A stretch of 39,451 nucleotides of DNA, taken from a virus. How positions within the stretch are numbered: the first letter of the stretch is position 1; each line of letters begins with the position of its first letter. Made by a program: the position numbers and the translations under genes. Where the stretch lies: IMG/VR virus record IMGVR_UViG_3300042868_011883, positions 1 through 39,451 of that record; one strand, 5' to 3'. The notes beneath the pieces are model-generated. The model had not been told where the DNA came from. It searched no databases and was given only the letters and a program-made list of their open reading frames with translations. Below are positions 23,665 to 30,181 of the stretch, one piece after another.

Positions 23665-24222
23665 TTACCTTGCGTATTCTTCGCCAAAACATTTTAGGTA
23701 TTTTATTTTGGCAATACCTAAAGTAATCATTCTAAAATCATCTTCGATACTTACAGAACCACGACCACTAGTTTTTGTGTTATCCGTATCAAAATAAGCA
23801 GGTGCAAACAAATTTAATTCTTTTGCTTTATCTTCGCTTATTTCGTTTCCGTTATGATAAAAAGCCATACGTGTAACGCTTTCGCTTTTTAAAATTTTTC
23901 CGTCTAACAAAATTTCTTCCGTTTTATCCGATACTACAAAAGTAGTTGAAATTCTACTTTTACCTTTCATTTCGTGTGCCTCAAAATCTTTGTTATCCGT
24001 TAAATTTTGCACTTTGTTAGTGTAGTTATGGTTTAAAAATAAGTTACCGATAAAAACACGTTTTTGTAGTTGTTTTTTGCCTTGAATAGTACGGCTTTTG
24101 CTTTCATCTACAATATACTCAACTGCAATAGTAGTCGATTTGGTGCAAGTACCTAACAATTCAACAATTTTCAAATCAGTTAATAAATTCATTTTTGCGT
24201 AATCTTTTTTTGTGTTTTTCAT
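23665..24222 (-). CDS. Hypothetical protein, 185 residues
   Basis: Not recognised. Mixed alpha/beta, lysine-rich, with a beta-rich centre (ISTTFVVSDKTEEILLDGKI) and a conserved-looking end (DFRMITLGIAKIKYLKCFGEEYAR). First gene right of the repeat region; own promoter and terminator. It is divergent from RNA copy 1. Confidence 0.7.
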   Translation of the reverse strand: MKNTKKDYAKMNLLTDLKIVELLGTCTKSTTIAVEYIVDESKSRTIQGKKQLQKRVFIGNLFLNHNYTNKVQNLTDNKDFEAHEMKGKSRISTTFVVSDKTEEILLDGKILKSESVTRMAFYHNGNEISEDKAKELNLFAPAYFDTDNTKTSGRGSVSIEDDFRMITLGIAKIKYLKCFGEEYAR

Positions 24223-24261
24223 AATGTTAAAATTTTTAGTTGTTCATTCATTTGAACACTG

Positions 24262-24269
24262 CAAAGGTA
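24262..24269 (-). promoter_or_regulatory. -7 box TACCTTTG
   Basis: Leftward TACCTTTG, 40 bases before the start at 24222, with a TTG 18 bases upstream. Confidence 0.65.
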
Positions 24270-24362
24270 AACTTATTTTTGGATATACAATGAAAAAGTT
24301 ATTAACATTTGATTGTTAATAACTTTTTTTTATTTTTGTCGGGTGCATTAAAAAATTGCCGT

Positions 24363-24422
24363 ACTTTGCATTGTCAAAGAGTTACAAATACGACCCCAAA
24401 GGTACGTGTAAGTAGACTCCGA
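24363..24422 (+). ncRNA. Structured RNA copy 1
   Basis: Shares TTTGCATTGTCAAAGAGTTAC at its 5' end and GTGTAAGTAGACTCCG at its 3' end with copy 2. GAGTTAC (24379-24385) pairs with GTAGACTC (24412-24419), one bulged G. The inner hairpin is ACG-ACC/GGT-a-CGT (24390-24407), loop CCAAA. The inner stem differs from copy 2 but still pairs. No protein frame. A weak promoter (GTACTTTG) abuts it. The rest of the gap to 24721 shows only A+T-rich sequence and a TATCTTTG at 24643-24650. Confidence 0.55.
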
Positions 24423-24721
24423 CCTACTTTTTATTTTTTTTACGTGTGTACGCCTACGGGTGCGTGTGTGTGCGTAGTATAATAAATTTATTTTATATAT
24501 CCTACTACTTTAACAAAAATTTAACATATTATTTTTTTGGTTTGGTCCGACTTAATTTTAGCCGTTTTAAGGCGTTAAATTTATATAAACCATATCAATA
24601 TACTATTTTGATATAAAAGTGCCTTAGAAGTCAAATTCTGGCTATCTTTGTGCATTGTGTTATATTGATTAGATAGTATTAATTTTAGTTTATATTATTT
24701 GCTGCTGCAACTATAACGCAA

Positions 24722-24750
24722 AAAAAAACGCTACCCGAAGATAGCGTTTT
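24722..24750 (-). terminator. Terminator of the DUF932 gene
   Basis: AAAACGCTA (24725-24733) pairs with TAGCGTTTT (24742-24750), then a T run leftward. Confidence 0.88.
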
Positions 24751-24758
24751 GATATAGA

Positions 24759-24772
24759 TACACAAATGTGTA
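24759..24772. repeat. TACACAaaTGTGTA inverted repeat
   Basis: Lies between the DUF932 stop codon and its terminator. One of four related copies. Confidence 0.75.
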
Positions 24773-24774
24773 CA

Positions 24775-25674
24775 TTAGTTTGCACCTACCAATTCAGTAA
24801 CGAAGTCAAGTGCTTTTTGGTTCATTTTGTAACCACCACCCGACATCAAACTTTCGTTTCGTGAATTTTCACGTTTTGGTACGCTTTGTGTATGCGTAGT
24901 GTAACGTGTAATACCACCTAATAACGCCCACGCATTTAAACCTACTTGATTAAATTCGGTTTCAATATCGGTGCTAATAGCATCAAGGATATTGATTGCT
25001 TTAGTAGATTTTTTTGCCAATTCGTCCATAGCTGTAAATTCTCTATCGTAGCCAATAATTGACTTAATCATTTGGTTAGCCAAAGAACGTGTAACAGGCG
25101 TTGATACAAATTTGTTGTATAACTCGATTTGGCGTAAACTTTCGTTTAAAGCGATTTCAATAAGCATAGGAATTTCTTTAATTCTTTGCTCGATTGTAGC
25201 CGTATGACGAAATTTAGCATTTCCTGCTTTGTAGAACTTGAAAAACTGATTTTGACAACGCATACAAATATCGCCAATACCAATAGACAATGACGTTGAG
25301 CCATCATTACTATCAATGATTGTAACGTATTGCGTTAGCGTATCGTTACCGACTTTTTTCTTACCCTCAATTTTCAGTTGTAAAAATACTTTACGCCCAC
25401 CATTTAACGCACCACCAAAAGAAACGTCCAATTTGTCCGAAAACGGTGCTATACCACGCAAAACCATTTCAACAACTTCTGCATTTTGGCTAATAGTGTA
25501 ACCCTCTTTTACGCTATTAATAACCTCGCCACTTTTGGTATTTAATAAACCAAAATAAGAAGTTTCAATAGTTGAAAAGTCTTTTCCAAAAGCGAACAAA
25601 GGCACTTTTTGAATTTCAAAATCTAAACCATTTTCCACTAAAATCGATTGTACTTGTGTTTGAATTGCATTCAT
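24775..25674 (-). CDS. DUF932-family protein
   Basis: 299 residues. It matches the DUF932 (phage/plasmid-like) family: a conserved start, then YFGLLNTKSGEVINSVKEGYTISQN, VEMVLRG, and GGRKVFLQLKIEG. Next come a block with DSNDGSTSLSIGIGDICMRCQN and the typical end ALLGGITRYTTHTQSVPKREN. The family is widespread on phages and plasmids; function is unproven. The gene has its own promoter, a TACACA/TGTGTA element and a terminator. It lies exactly between the two structured RNA copies. Confidence 0.88.
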   Translation of the reverse strand: MNAIQTQVQSILVENGLDFEIQKVPLFAFGKDFSTIETSYFGLLNTKSGEVINSVKEGYTISQNAEVVEMVLRGIAPFSDKLDVSFGGALNGGRKVFLQLKIEGKKKVGNDTLTQYVTIIDSNDGSTSLSIGIGDICMRCQNQFFKFYKAGNAKFRHTATIEQRIKEIPMLIEIALNESLRQIELYNKFVSTPVTRSLANQMIKSIIGYDREFTAMDELAKKSTKAINILDAISTDIETEFNQVGLNAWALLGGITRYTTHTQSVPKRENSRNESLMSGGGYKMNQKALDFVTELVGAN

Positions 25675-25719
25675 AATAAATAAGGTTTTTAAGAACTAAC
25701 TTCAGTGTTAATTCGAGTG

Positions 25720-25727
25720 CAAATATA
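25720..25727 (-). promoter_or_regulatory. -7 box TATATTTG of the DUF932 gene
   Basis: 46 bases before the start; the -33 box is not clear. Confidence 0.6.
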
Positions 25728-25880
25728 CGATTAGTTTTGATATAAAACGATATAAAACAAACTTTAACATTTCTTTAACGTTTGTTTCAACTTCTGGATA
25801 TAAAGTTAAACAAAAATACCATGTTAAAATTTTATGAAAACTTTAACATTTCATTAACATTTTATTAAGATATTTTGGTT

Positions 25881-25943
25881 TACCTTTGCATTGTCAAAGA
25901 GTTACAGATACACCCAGTCGCTGGGGTGTGTAAGTAGACTCCG
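25881..25943 (+). ncRNA. Structured RNA copy 2 with promoter
   Basis: The -7 box TACCTTTG (25881-25888) leads straight into the RNA. GAGTTAC (25899-25905) pairs with GTAGACTC (25934-25941); the inner hairpin is ACA-CCCAG (25910-25917) with CTGGG-g-TGT (25921-25929), loop TCG. The outer sequence is nearly identical to copy 1, with one change in the first 27 bases. The 3' extent is unknown; a GC-rich stretch (GGCTGGCTGGGCCCG) follows to 25970. No protein frame in the 25675-26059 gap. Confidence 0.62.
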
Positions 25944-25998
25944 CCACGTCTATATGGCTGGCTGGGCCCGATTGTGTAGTTTGTGAAAACTTTAACAT

Positions 25999-26020
25999 TT
26001 TCATATAGTTTTATATGAAA
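25999..26020. promoter_or_regulatory. Perfect inverted repeat, likely operator
   Basis: TTTCATATA, GTTT, TATATGAAA: 9-bp arms. It covers the -33 position of the promoter at 26029-26036. Confidence 0.6.
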
Positions 26021-26028
26021 ATAATTAT

Positions 26029-26036
26029 TATCTTTG
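26029..26036 (+). promoter_or_regulatory. -7 box TATCTTTG
   Basis: 24 bases before the ATG at 26060, with the same GAATTTAAAA leader as the leftward genes. Confidence 0.7.
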
Positions 26037-26059
26037 CTATGAATTTAAAATCAATTATT

Positions 26060-26293
26060 ATGAGAAGTTTAAGAGTTATTGCAAGTGAAGTTAAAGCCGA
26101 TTGGCAAAATGTTAATTATGGTGCAAAGCCATATTTAGACGCTATGAGTCAATTAGATTCCATTAATGATAAATATTATCAGGATTCTGCCAAAAGTATT
26201 GTATTGTATTTTTTAAGTAATGCAAGTGGTTGGCGAGGTGAAGTTGCCAAAAGAGTTAAAGCTGAATTAAAGCAATTAGCTGGACTCAAATAA
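26060..26293 (+). CDS. Conserved small phage protein, 77 residues
   Basis: I chose ATG 26060 because the promoter and the standard leader end there. RSLRVIASEVKADWQNVNYG, AKPYLDAMSQLDSINDKYY and SIVLYFLSNASGWRGEVAKR resemble a family of small phage proteins of unknown function. It looks alpha-helical. It is the only rightward coding gene in the right-hand region. Confidence 0.75.
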   Translation: MRSLRVIASEVKADWQNVNYGAKPYLDAMSQLDSINDKYYQDSAKSIVLYFLSNASGWRGEVAKRVKAELKQLAGLK

Positions 26294-26299
26294 AACGTA

Positions 26300-26313
26300 T
26301 ACACAAATGTGTA
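26300..26313. repeat. TACACAaaTGTGTA inverted repeat
   Basis: 6 bases after the stop of the 77-residue gene and before its terminator, as at the DUF932 gene. Confidence 0.75.
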
Positions 26314-26324
26314 CATAGCAACAA

Positions 26325-26351
26325 AAAACCCTACCGATTAAGTAGGGTTTT
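26325..26351. terminator. Bidirectional terminator
   Basis: AAAACCCTAC pairs with GTAGGGTTTT between converging genes. Confidence 0.88.
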
Positions 26352-26372
26352 TTCATATAGGTTTATATCAAG

Positions 26373-26705
26373 TTAGTAACCACTGACTGCCATATTTTGA
26401 TTCAGTTCATACGTTTGCCCTTCCCATTCTGTATCGGGATTGGTAAGGTTATGATAATAGCGTTTAAGTTCCTCGCCTATCTTTTCTAACTTTGCCCTTT
26501 GTTTGTCCGTACAAGGTCTATTAAAGCTTGTGATTGTATCATTAACACAAACCCTACCTAACATACCACCACCTAAATAATTTTGGTACGCTGACATTTT
26601 CTGCCCAGGAAAACCTTTGCGTGTTAAGTCAATTTCAACGCCACCACCTCGTGATGATACTTCAAGTCGTAATGTGATTTCTTCAAATGTGATTTTCTTT
26701 GCCAT
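26373..26705 (-). CDS. Hypothetical protein, 110 residues
   Basis: Not recognised. Glycine-rich centre (SSRGGGVEIDLTRKGFPG; QNYLGGGMLGRVCV), then a charged helix (TDKQRAKLEKIGEELKRYY). The end resembles a mixed alpha/beta fold. It follows the 29-residue membrane peptide by 10 bases, probably in one operon. Confidence 0.68.
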   Translation of the reverse strand: MAKKITFEEITLRLEVSSRGGGVEIDLTRKGFPGQKMSAYQNYLGGGMLGRVCVNDTITSFNRPCTDKQRAKLEKIGEELKRYYHNLTNPDTEWEGQTYELNQNMAVSGY

Positions 26706-26715
26706 TGTGATTTGA

Positions 26716-26805
26716 TTAAAATGTTATTGAATAAATAATGTAACCAAAGATAATAACTGCTACTACCTTAAAAATGTTTGCCCATTGTTGTTGTGATACT
26801 TTCAT
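26716..26805 (-). CDS. 29-residue membrane peptide
   Basis: KVSQQQWANIF followed by one membrane segment, KVVAVIIFGYIIYSITF. It has the standard leader (AATTTAAAACTTAATCATT before the ATG) and a promoter 25 bases upstream, which makes the tiny gene credible. Confidence 0.6.
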   Translation of the reverse strand: MKVSQQQWANIFKVVAVIIFGYIIYSITF

Positions 26806-26829
26806 AATGATTAAGTTTTAAATTCCATA

Positions 26830-26887
26830 CAAAAGTATATAAAAAAACCCTATCTTTTACAATAGGGTTAGTTAAAAATTTGTTAAA
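26830..26887 (-). promoter_or_regulatory. Promoter module with terminator and 18-bp element
   Basis: -7 box TACTTTTG (26830-26837), hairpin AACCCTAT/ATAGGGTT (26846-26869) that can terminate the upstream gene, and the 18-bp element (26870-26887). Confidence 0.65.
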
Positions 26888-26891
26888 GTTT

Positions 26892-27275
26892 TTATGGTAC
26901 TTGATACGATAAATTACCTATTCCACTCTTAACAACTTCGCCATTTATTTTAAATGTAATATTGCCTATTACGTTAACGTTTGGTGCACCATAATTGTTT
27001 GAGTTATCGATTGAATAGCTATAACCGATTGCGGTTATTACATCGCCTTTATTTACGTTTCTTGTAATGTAAGGTTGTGTTAAATAAATCATAGGACTAT
27101 TTAACCCTTTTATAAAACATTCGGGTGAAAGTCCCTCAATGATAACTTCAAGTTTTTTGGCTTGTTCTTGTGGTGTTGGTGTTGGGATTTCTTCGGGACT
27201 GCATGATGCAAATAAACTGATAAGGCATAATGCTACTACTAAAAGGATTGCTTTGATAACTAATAATTTTTTCAT
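26892..27275 (-). CDS. Surface lipoprotein
   Basis: 127 residues. The start is a lipoprotein signal: basic KK, hydrophobic core LLVVALCLISLFAS, and the lipobox cysteine at 25 (LFASC), followed by SPEE, whose acidic residues resemble the Bacteroidetes surface-export signal. The mature part is beta-rich, immunoglobulin-like in length (NVIGNITFKINGEVVKSG). Inference: displayed on the outer membrane of the infected cell, perhaps for superinfection exclusion. Located next to the outer-membrane barrel gene. Confidence 0.8.
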   Translation of the reverse strand: MKKLLVIKAILLVVALCLISLFASCSPEEIPTPTPQEQAKKLEVIIEGLSPECFIKGLNSPMIYLTQPYITRNVNKGDVITAIGYSYSIDNSNNYGAPNVNVIGNITFKINGEVVKSGIGNLSYQVP

Positions 27276-27299
27276 TTTGATTAAGTTTTAAATTCAAGG

Positions 27300-27346
27300 C
27301 AAAGATAAACAATATATCAATACCAAAATGTTAAAGTTTTGTTAAA
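27300..27346 (-). promoter_or_regulatory. Promoter module
   Basis: TATCTTTG (27300-27307) with the 18-bp element at 27329-27346, for the lipoprotein gene. Confidence 0.65.
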
Positions 27347-27352
27347 AGAAAA

Positions 27353-27377
27353 TGCCCTATCTAAATTAGATAAGGCA
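27353..27377 (-). terminator. Terminator of the outer-membrane protein gene
   Basis: TGCC-TATCTAA pairs with TTAGATA-GGCA. Here the terminator separates the gene end from the 18-bp element. Confidence 0.75.
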
Positions 27378-27403
27378 CTCAATTTGGTAGTGTTTTATTT
27401 GTA

Positions 27404-27919
27404 TTAAAAACCTGCCGTAAAACCTAAAGTCATTGTGCTGAAACTATCAATTCCAACATTAAGTCTAAATCTACTCGACAAGCAATAACCAACACTCGCA
27501 CCTACCATTGTTGTATATTCGTTTGCATCTTTTTCAAAGGTATGGCTACCCGTTGAGAATAGTTTTTTGTTCCAATCTGCCATATTTTGTTTACCATACT
27601 TAACCCCAATAACCCAACTATTAACTTGTCGTGCATACGTTAAATACAACGCTTCATTTTTAACGTGGTATTGGTTTTGTTCAGCGTTTAAATAAGCTGA
27701 ATTTGAGCCAACAAAACCAGCGTAACCAAAACCAAAAATGTTTTTACCATTTTGGTAAAGTAGTTCGCCACCTAAACTTGGTGCAATACCATAATTGACT
27801 GATAATTGTATTGGCGAATACTCTCTGTAATTTGAACAACGTGGTCTATACGTTGAACATTGAGAATAAGAAATTGCGGTTGCCAATAATAACCCTAATA
27901 CTAATGCTAATTTTTTCAT
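27404..27919 (-). CDS. Outer-membrane beta-barrel protein
   Basis: 171 residues from ATG 27919, chosen by leader and signal peptide. KKLALVLGLLLATAISYSQ is a signal peptide. The mature protein alternates polar and aromatic strands (IQLSVNYGIAPSLGGELLY; NIFGFGYAGFVG; EALYLTYARQVNSWVIGVKYG) and ends in phenylalanine (LGFTAGF), typical of small outer-membrane barrels. Inference: inserted by the phage into the host outer membrane. Confidence 0.82.
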   Translation of the reverse strand: MKKLALVLGLLLATAISYSQCSTYRPRCSNYREYSPIQLSVNYGIAPSLGGELLYQNGKNIFGFGYAGFVGSNSAYLNAEQNQYHVKNEALYLTYARQVNSWVIGVKYGKQNMADWNKKLFSTGSHTFEKDANEYTTMVGASVGYCLSSRFRLNVGIDSFSTMTLGFTAGF

Positions 27920-27942
27920 AACGATTTGTTTTAAATTCTTTG

Positions 27943-27999
27943 CAAAGATATTACATATAAAATAATATGCAATACCCAAAGTGTTAAAACTTTGTTAAA
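27943..27999 (-). promoter_or_regulatory. Promoter module
   Basis: TATCTTTG (27943-27950); the 18-bp element variant (27982-27999) overlaps the stop of the upstream gene. Confidence 0.6.
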
Positions 28000-28442
28000 T
28001 GTTTTTCAAGCAATTTCCAAAATACTTCGTGGTTGTGTTGGACTGGACTTTTAACACTAATCATAACCGCACCATTATTAAAATAGTTACTATCGGTCAT
28101 ACAATTCATAGGAATTTCAGGTTTTAAATTCTGTACAATATCTTCAACGGGAACACATTGAAAATCGGCAAGTTTTTTGTTGCACTCATCAACAAAAATT
28201 CTTATTGTTGAATTTTTAACATTTTCTGATACAAGTATCCAAAGACTTGATACATAATTTTTATCATTGGCGTATGTTCTTCTTCGGGAATAAAGCGTTT
28301 GGATATTGTTGCTATTATTAATTCGTGTCAATAAATCGGCTAAACCATCGTCAAGTTTCCAAAATTCATCTTTACAAGGTAATACGTTTTCAACAAAGTC
28401 AGCCATATAATAGGCTTTTAATTCGGGTGTTAGATTTTTCAT
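27984..28442 (-). CDS. Hypothetical protein, 152 residues
   Basis: Not recognised. Mixed helical protein with a tyrosine/arginine stretch (TLYSRRRTYANDKNYVSSLW) and several cysteines. It starts in the TATATAAAACGATATG motif and ends in the 18-bp element. Third gene of the operon from 28824. Confidence 0.68.
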   Translation of the reverse strand: MKNLTPELKAYYMADFVENVLPCKDEFWKLDDGLADLLTRINNSNNIQTLYSRRRTYANDKNYVSSLWILVSENVKNSTIRIFVDECNKKLADFQCVPVEDIVQNLKPEIPMNCMTDSNYFNNGAVMISVKSPVQHNHEVFWKLLEKHLTKF

Positions 28443-28458
28443 ATCGTTTTATATAAGA

Positions 28459-28578
28459 TTATTTATTTAGATTAAAATAAGTGATTAACAAAGGTACATA
28501 AACCCCTACCATTTTAAATGAATGTATCATAACAAAATGATTTCTAAAAATCCGCTTAGGTGTGAAATTACGTTTCAT
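28459..28578 (-). CDS. 39-residue basic peptide
   Basis: KRNFTPKRIFRNHFVMIHSF then a hydrophobic end (VGVYVPLLITYF). It starts in TATATAAAACGATATG, seven bases after the stop of the gene upstream, exactly as larger genes here do. That placement is the main support. Confidence 0.5.
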   Translation of the reverse strand: MKRNFTPKRIFRNHFVMIHSFKMVGVYVPLLITYFNLNK

Positions 28579-28584
28579 ATCGTT

Positions 28585-28800
28585 TTATATAAGTTTAAAA
28601 TTAAAGATTGCACGTAACCAAGTTTTTTGTCTTGCCGTAATGTTTTCCAATTCTTCTGCTTGTTTAAGTGTTATATCTGAATCAACATAGTTAAGCAATA
28701 TTTCAGTTAATTCTTTTACTGCTAATTTACGTTGACTTGAAGTTGCACCAGCTGATGAAAACCTTAAAATTTCTACGATTGTTTTGATTGATAATACCAT
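28585..28800 (-). CDS. Hypothetical helical protein, 71 residues
   Basis: Not recognised. A helical protein (VLSIKTIVEILRFSS; LAVKELTEILLNYV; LKQAEELENITARQKTWLRAIF). I chose ATG 28800, at the end of the standard leader. Its last codons (CTT ATA TAA) are part of the next gene's start motif. Confidence 0.68.
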   Translation of the reverse strand: MVLSIKTIVEILRFSSAGATSSQRKLAVKELTEILLNYVDSDITLKQAEELENITARQKTWLRAIFNFKLI

Positions 28801-28823
28801 AATGAATAGTTTTAAATTCTCTG

Positions 28824-28876
28824 CAAAGATATAGCATATTGTTTTATATAAAATACTCTTTAACAAAACTTTAACA
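28824..28876 (-). promoter_or_regulatory. Promoter module, inverted 18-bp element
   Basis: TATCTTTG (28824-28831); 18-bp element in the opposite orientation (28859-28876). Confidence 0.6.
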
Positions 28877-28889
28877 CATACAAAATTTA

Positions 28890-28931
28890 ACGTATCATTA
28901 ACGTATATTTACGTATCAATACGTATATTTG
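28890..28931. repeat. Four helically phased ACGTAT repeats next to a promoter
   Basis: ACGTAT starts at 28890, 28901, 28911 and 28921, spaced 10-11 bp. The last runs into a rightward TATATTTG (28924-28931). Likely a protein-binding array. Confidence 0.7.
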
Positions 28932-28962
28932 CACTCAATATTTTGTATTGTTTTATATGAAA

Positions 28963-29229
28963 TTATTTATCTTCCATTACCAATTCAAAACCCTCTTTGC
29001 GTTCTATTGGTAAGTAAGCCAAACAACCATCAAAGGTTGAAACAATTATTTGTTTTGGTGGTGTTTGTCTTGGGTCATCACCCATATATAAAAAAGCCAT
29101 ACCACTCGAAGTCATAACCAAATGTTTACCAGCAATCAAATTGGTTTCACCTGTTTTTTTGTAGTGTGTTTGTTCTTTTAATTCTTTACCTATCAAGGCT
29201 CTTGGAAATTCTTTTGTTGTTACTGCCAT
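28963..29229 (-). CDS. Hypothetical protein, 88 residues
   Basis: Not recognised. AVTTKEFPRALIGKELKEQT then a beta-rich part (HLVMTSSGMAFLYMGDDP; IIVSTFDGCLAYLPIER). ATG 29229 chosen. A perfect TACACAATTGTGTA palindrome lies upstream. Last gene of the operon that starts at 29766. Confidence 0.68.
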   Translation of the reverse strand: MAVTTKEFPRALIGKELKEQTHYKKTGETNLIAGKHLVMTSSGMAFLYMGDDPRQTPPKQIIVSTFDGCLAYLPIERKEGFELVMEDK

Positions 29230-29252
29230 TTTTGTATGGTTTTGTATATAAT

Positions 29253-29266
29253 TACACAATTGTGTA
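29253..29266. repeat. TACACAATTGTGTA palindrome
   Basis: Perfect 14-bp palindrome between two genes of one operon, ten bases after a stop codon. Confidence 0.75.
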
Positions 29267-29275
29267 CATATAGGG

Positions 29276-29488
29276 TTATATAGTTATGTGAGTAATGTTC
29301 TCAAACCTTAAATTCCTAATCAAAGTAATATCTTCTTTGTTTACTCCTATTAAATCTCTTGTTAAGAAACTCAATAGGTTATCAACACAATATAATTTAT
29401 GATTATCTTGAATAATAGCCACGCTACAATTTTTTATTACTATTGCTTTTGTAGTACTTGTTAACTTTAAATGATGTTGAATATTCAT
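29276..29488 (-). CDS. Hypothetical protein, 70 residues
   Basis: Not recognised. Beta-rich (STTKAIVIKNCSVAIIQDNH). It starts in TATATAAAACGATATG, shared with the stop of the gene upstream. Confidence 0.65.
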   Translation of the reverse strand: MNIQHHLKLTSTTKAIVIKNCSVAIIQDNHKLYCVDNLLSFLTRDLIGVNKEDITLIRNLRFENITHITI

Positions 29489-29494
29489 ATCGTT

Positions 29495-29740
29495 TTATAT
29501 AAGGTTTTCTAAAGTCGTACCCTCAAAGTCAATATCGGCTTGTGGGTAATGTTTGTTCAAGTATTTGTTTAAAGTATCTACGTTTCTAAATCGTTTAACA
29601 ATTTCTCTATCTTGCCACGAATTTAGAAATACATACTCTTTGATAATAGCAATATAACGACCTTTGAAAATTTTACCTTTATCAGGAATTGCCAAAACAT
29701 TATCAGTCAAAACGTTTTCTCTTAATATAAATTCTCTCAT
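29495..29740 (-). CDS. Hypothetical protein, 81 residues
   Basis: Not recognised. Basic alpha/beta protein (KGRYIAIIKEYVFLNSWQDR; NKYLNKHYPQADIDFEG). First gene of its operon. Its stop (CTT ATA TAA) is embedded in the next start motif. Confidence 0.68.
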   Translation of the reverse strand: MREFILRENVLTDNVLAIPDKGKIFKGRYIAIIKEYVFLNSWQDREIVKRFRNVDTLNKYLNKHYPQADIDFEGTTLENLI

Positions 29741-29765
29741 TGTAATTAGTTTTTTAATTCGAGTA

Positions 29766-29823
29766 CAAATGTATAGCGAATAAATGAATATAGCAAATAT
29801 AAAAATGTTAAAGTTTTGTTAAA
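29766..29823 (-). promoter_or_regulatory. Promoter module
   Basis: TTG, 20 bases with TTATTCGC, TACATTTG (29766-29773); 18-bp element 29806-29823. Confidence 0.7.
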
Positions 29824-29828
29824 AAGAA

Positions 29829-30119
29829 AATGAGGGTTGCGTCCAACCCTCATTCATTAATAGAATTACTATCATCAGTCTTATGTTAATTTATGGTCAA
29901 AATAAATACAACCCTCAAAGGTTACCACTTAACAACACTTAAGTTGCATTAACAAGTCCTACGTTGCCGACAAGCAAAGATTTTAAAACAACCTTTGAGG
30001 GAACTAATAAAAAAGAAATACATATAGAATAACACAAATATATCAAATTAAGTGATAATCGAGTGGGGATAGCCAGTCAAAGGTTAGTTTGTGCGTTCCA
30101 ACTCTACCTCGATTATCAC
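29829..30119 (-). ncRNA. Candidate ~290-nt structured RNA
   Basis: A promoter (TACATTTG, 30124-30131, TTG 20 bases upstream) starts transcription at the first stem. Stem 1: CTCGATTATCAC (30108-30119) with GTGATAATCGAG (30052-30063), 12 bp perfect. Stem 2: AACCTTTGAGGG (29990-30001) with CCCTCAAAGGTT (29912-29923), 12 bp perfect. Within stem 2 a hairpin ACTTAA/TTAAGT (29926-29943). End: terminator TGAGGGTTG/CAACCCTCA (29831-29852) plus T run. The 10-mer TCAAAGGTTA occurs both in stem 1's loop (30077-30086) and in stem 2 (29915-29924), so stem 2's other arm can pair with either. No protein frame. Function unknown. Confidence 0.72.
29831..29852 (-). terminator. Terminator of the structured RNA
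   Basis: 9-bp perfect stem with a four-base loop, then a T-rich run leftward. Confidence 0.88.
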
Positions 30120-30123
30120 ATTG

Positions 30124-30181
30124 CAAATGTATGGCGAATAATTTAAACTACCAAATCAACTTCTGTTAAAGTTTTGTTAAA
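30124..30181 (-). promoter_or_regulatory. Promoter module of the structured RNA
   Basis: TACATTTG (30124-30131), TTG 20 bases upstream, 18-bp element 30164-30181. It lies inside the 3' end of the DnaA-like gene. The stretch TTTGGTAGTTTAAATTATT is identical in the tRNA operon promoter at 38.27 kb. Confidence 0.72.

Noticed and set aside
29829-30119. Retron-type RNA
   Set aside because: No reverse transcriptase gene nearby and no retron-type branch-point layout.
29829-30131. DnaA-box origin
   Set aside because: The inverted repeats contain TTATCACA but no exact TTATnCACA boxes. Kept only as an alternative reading.
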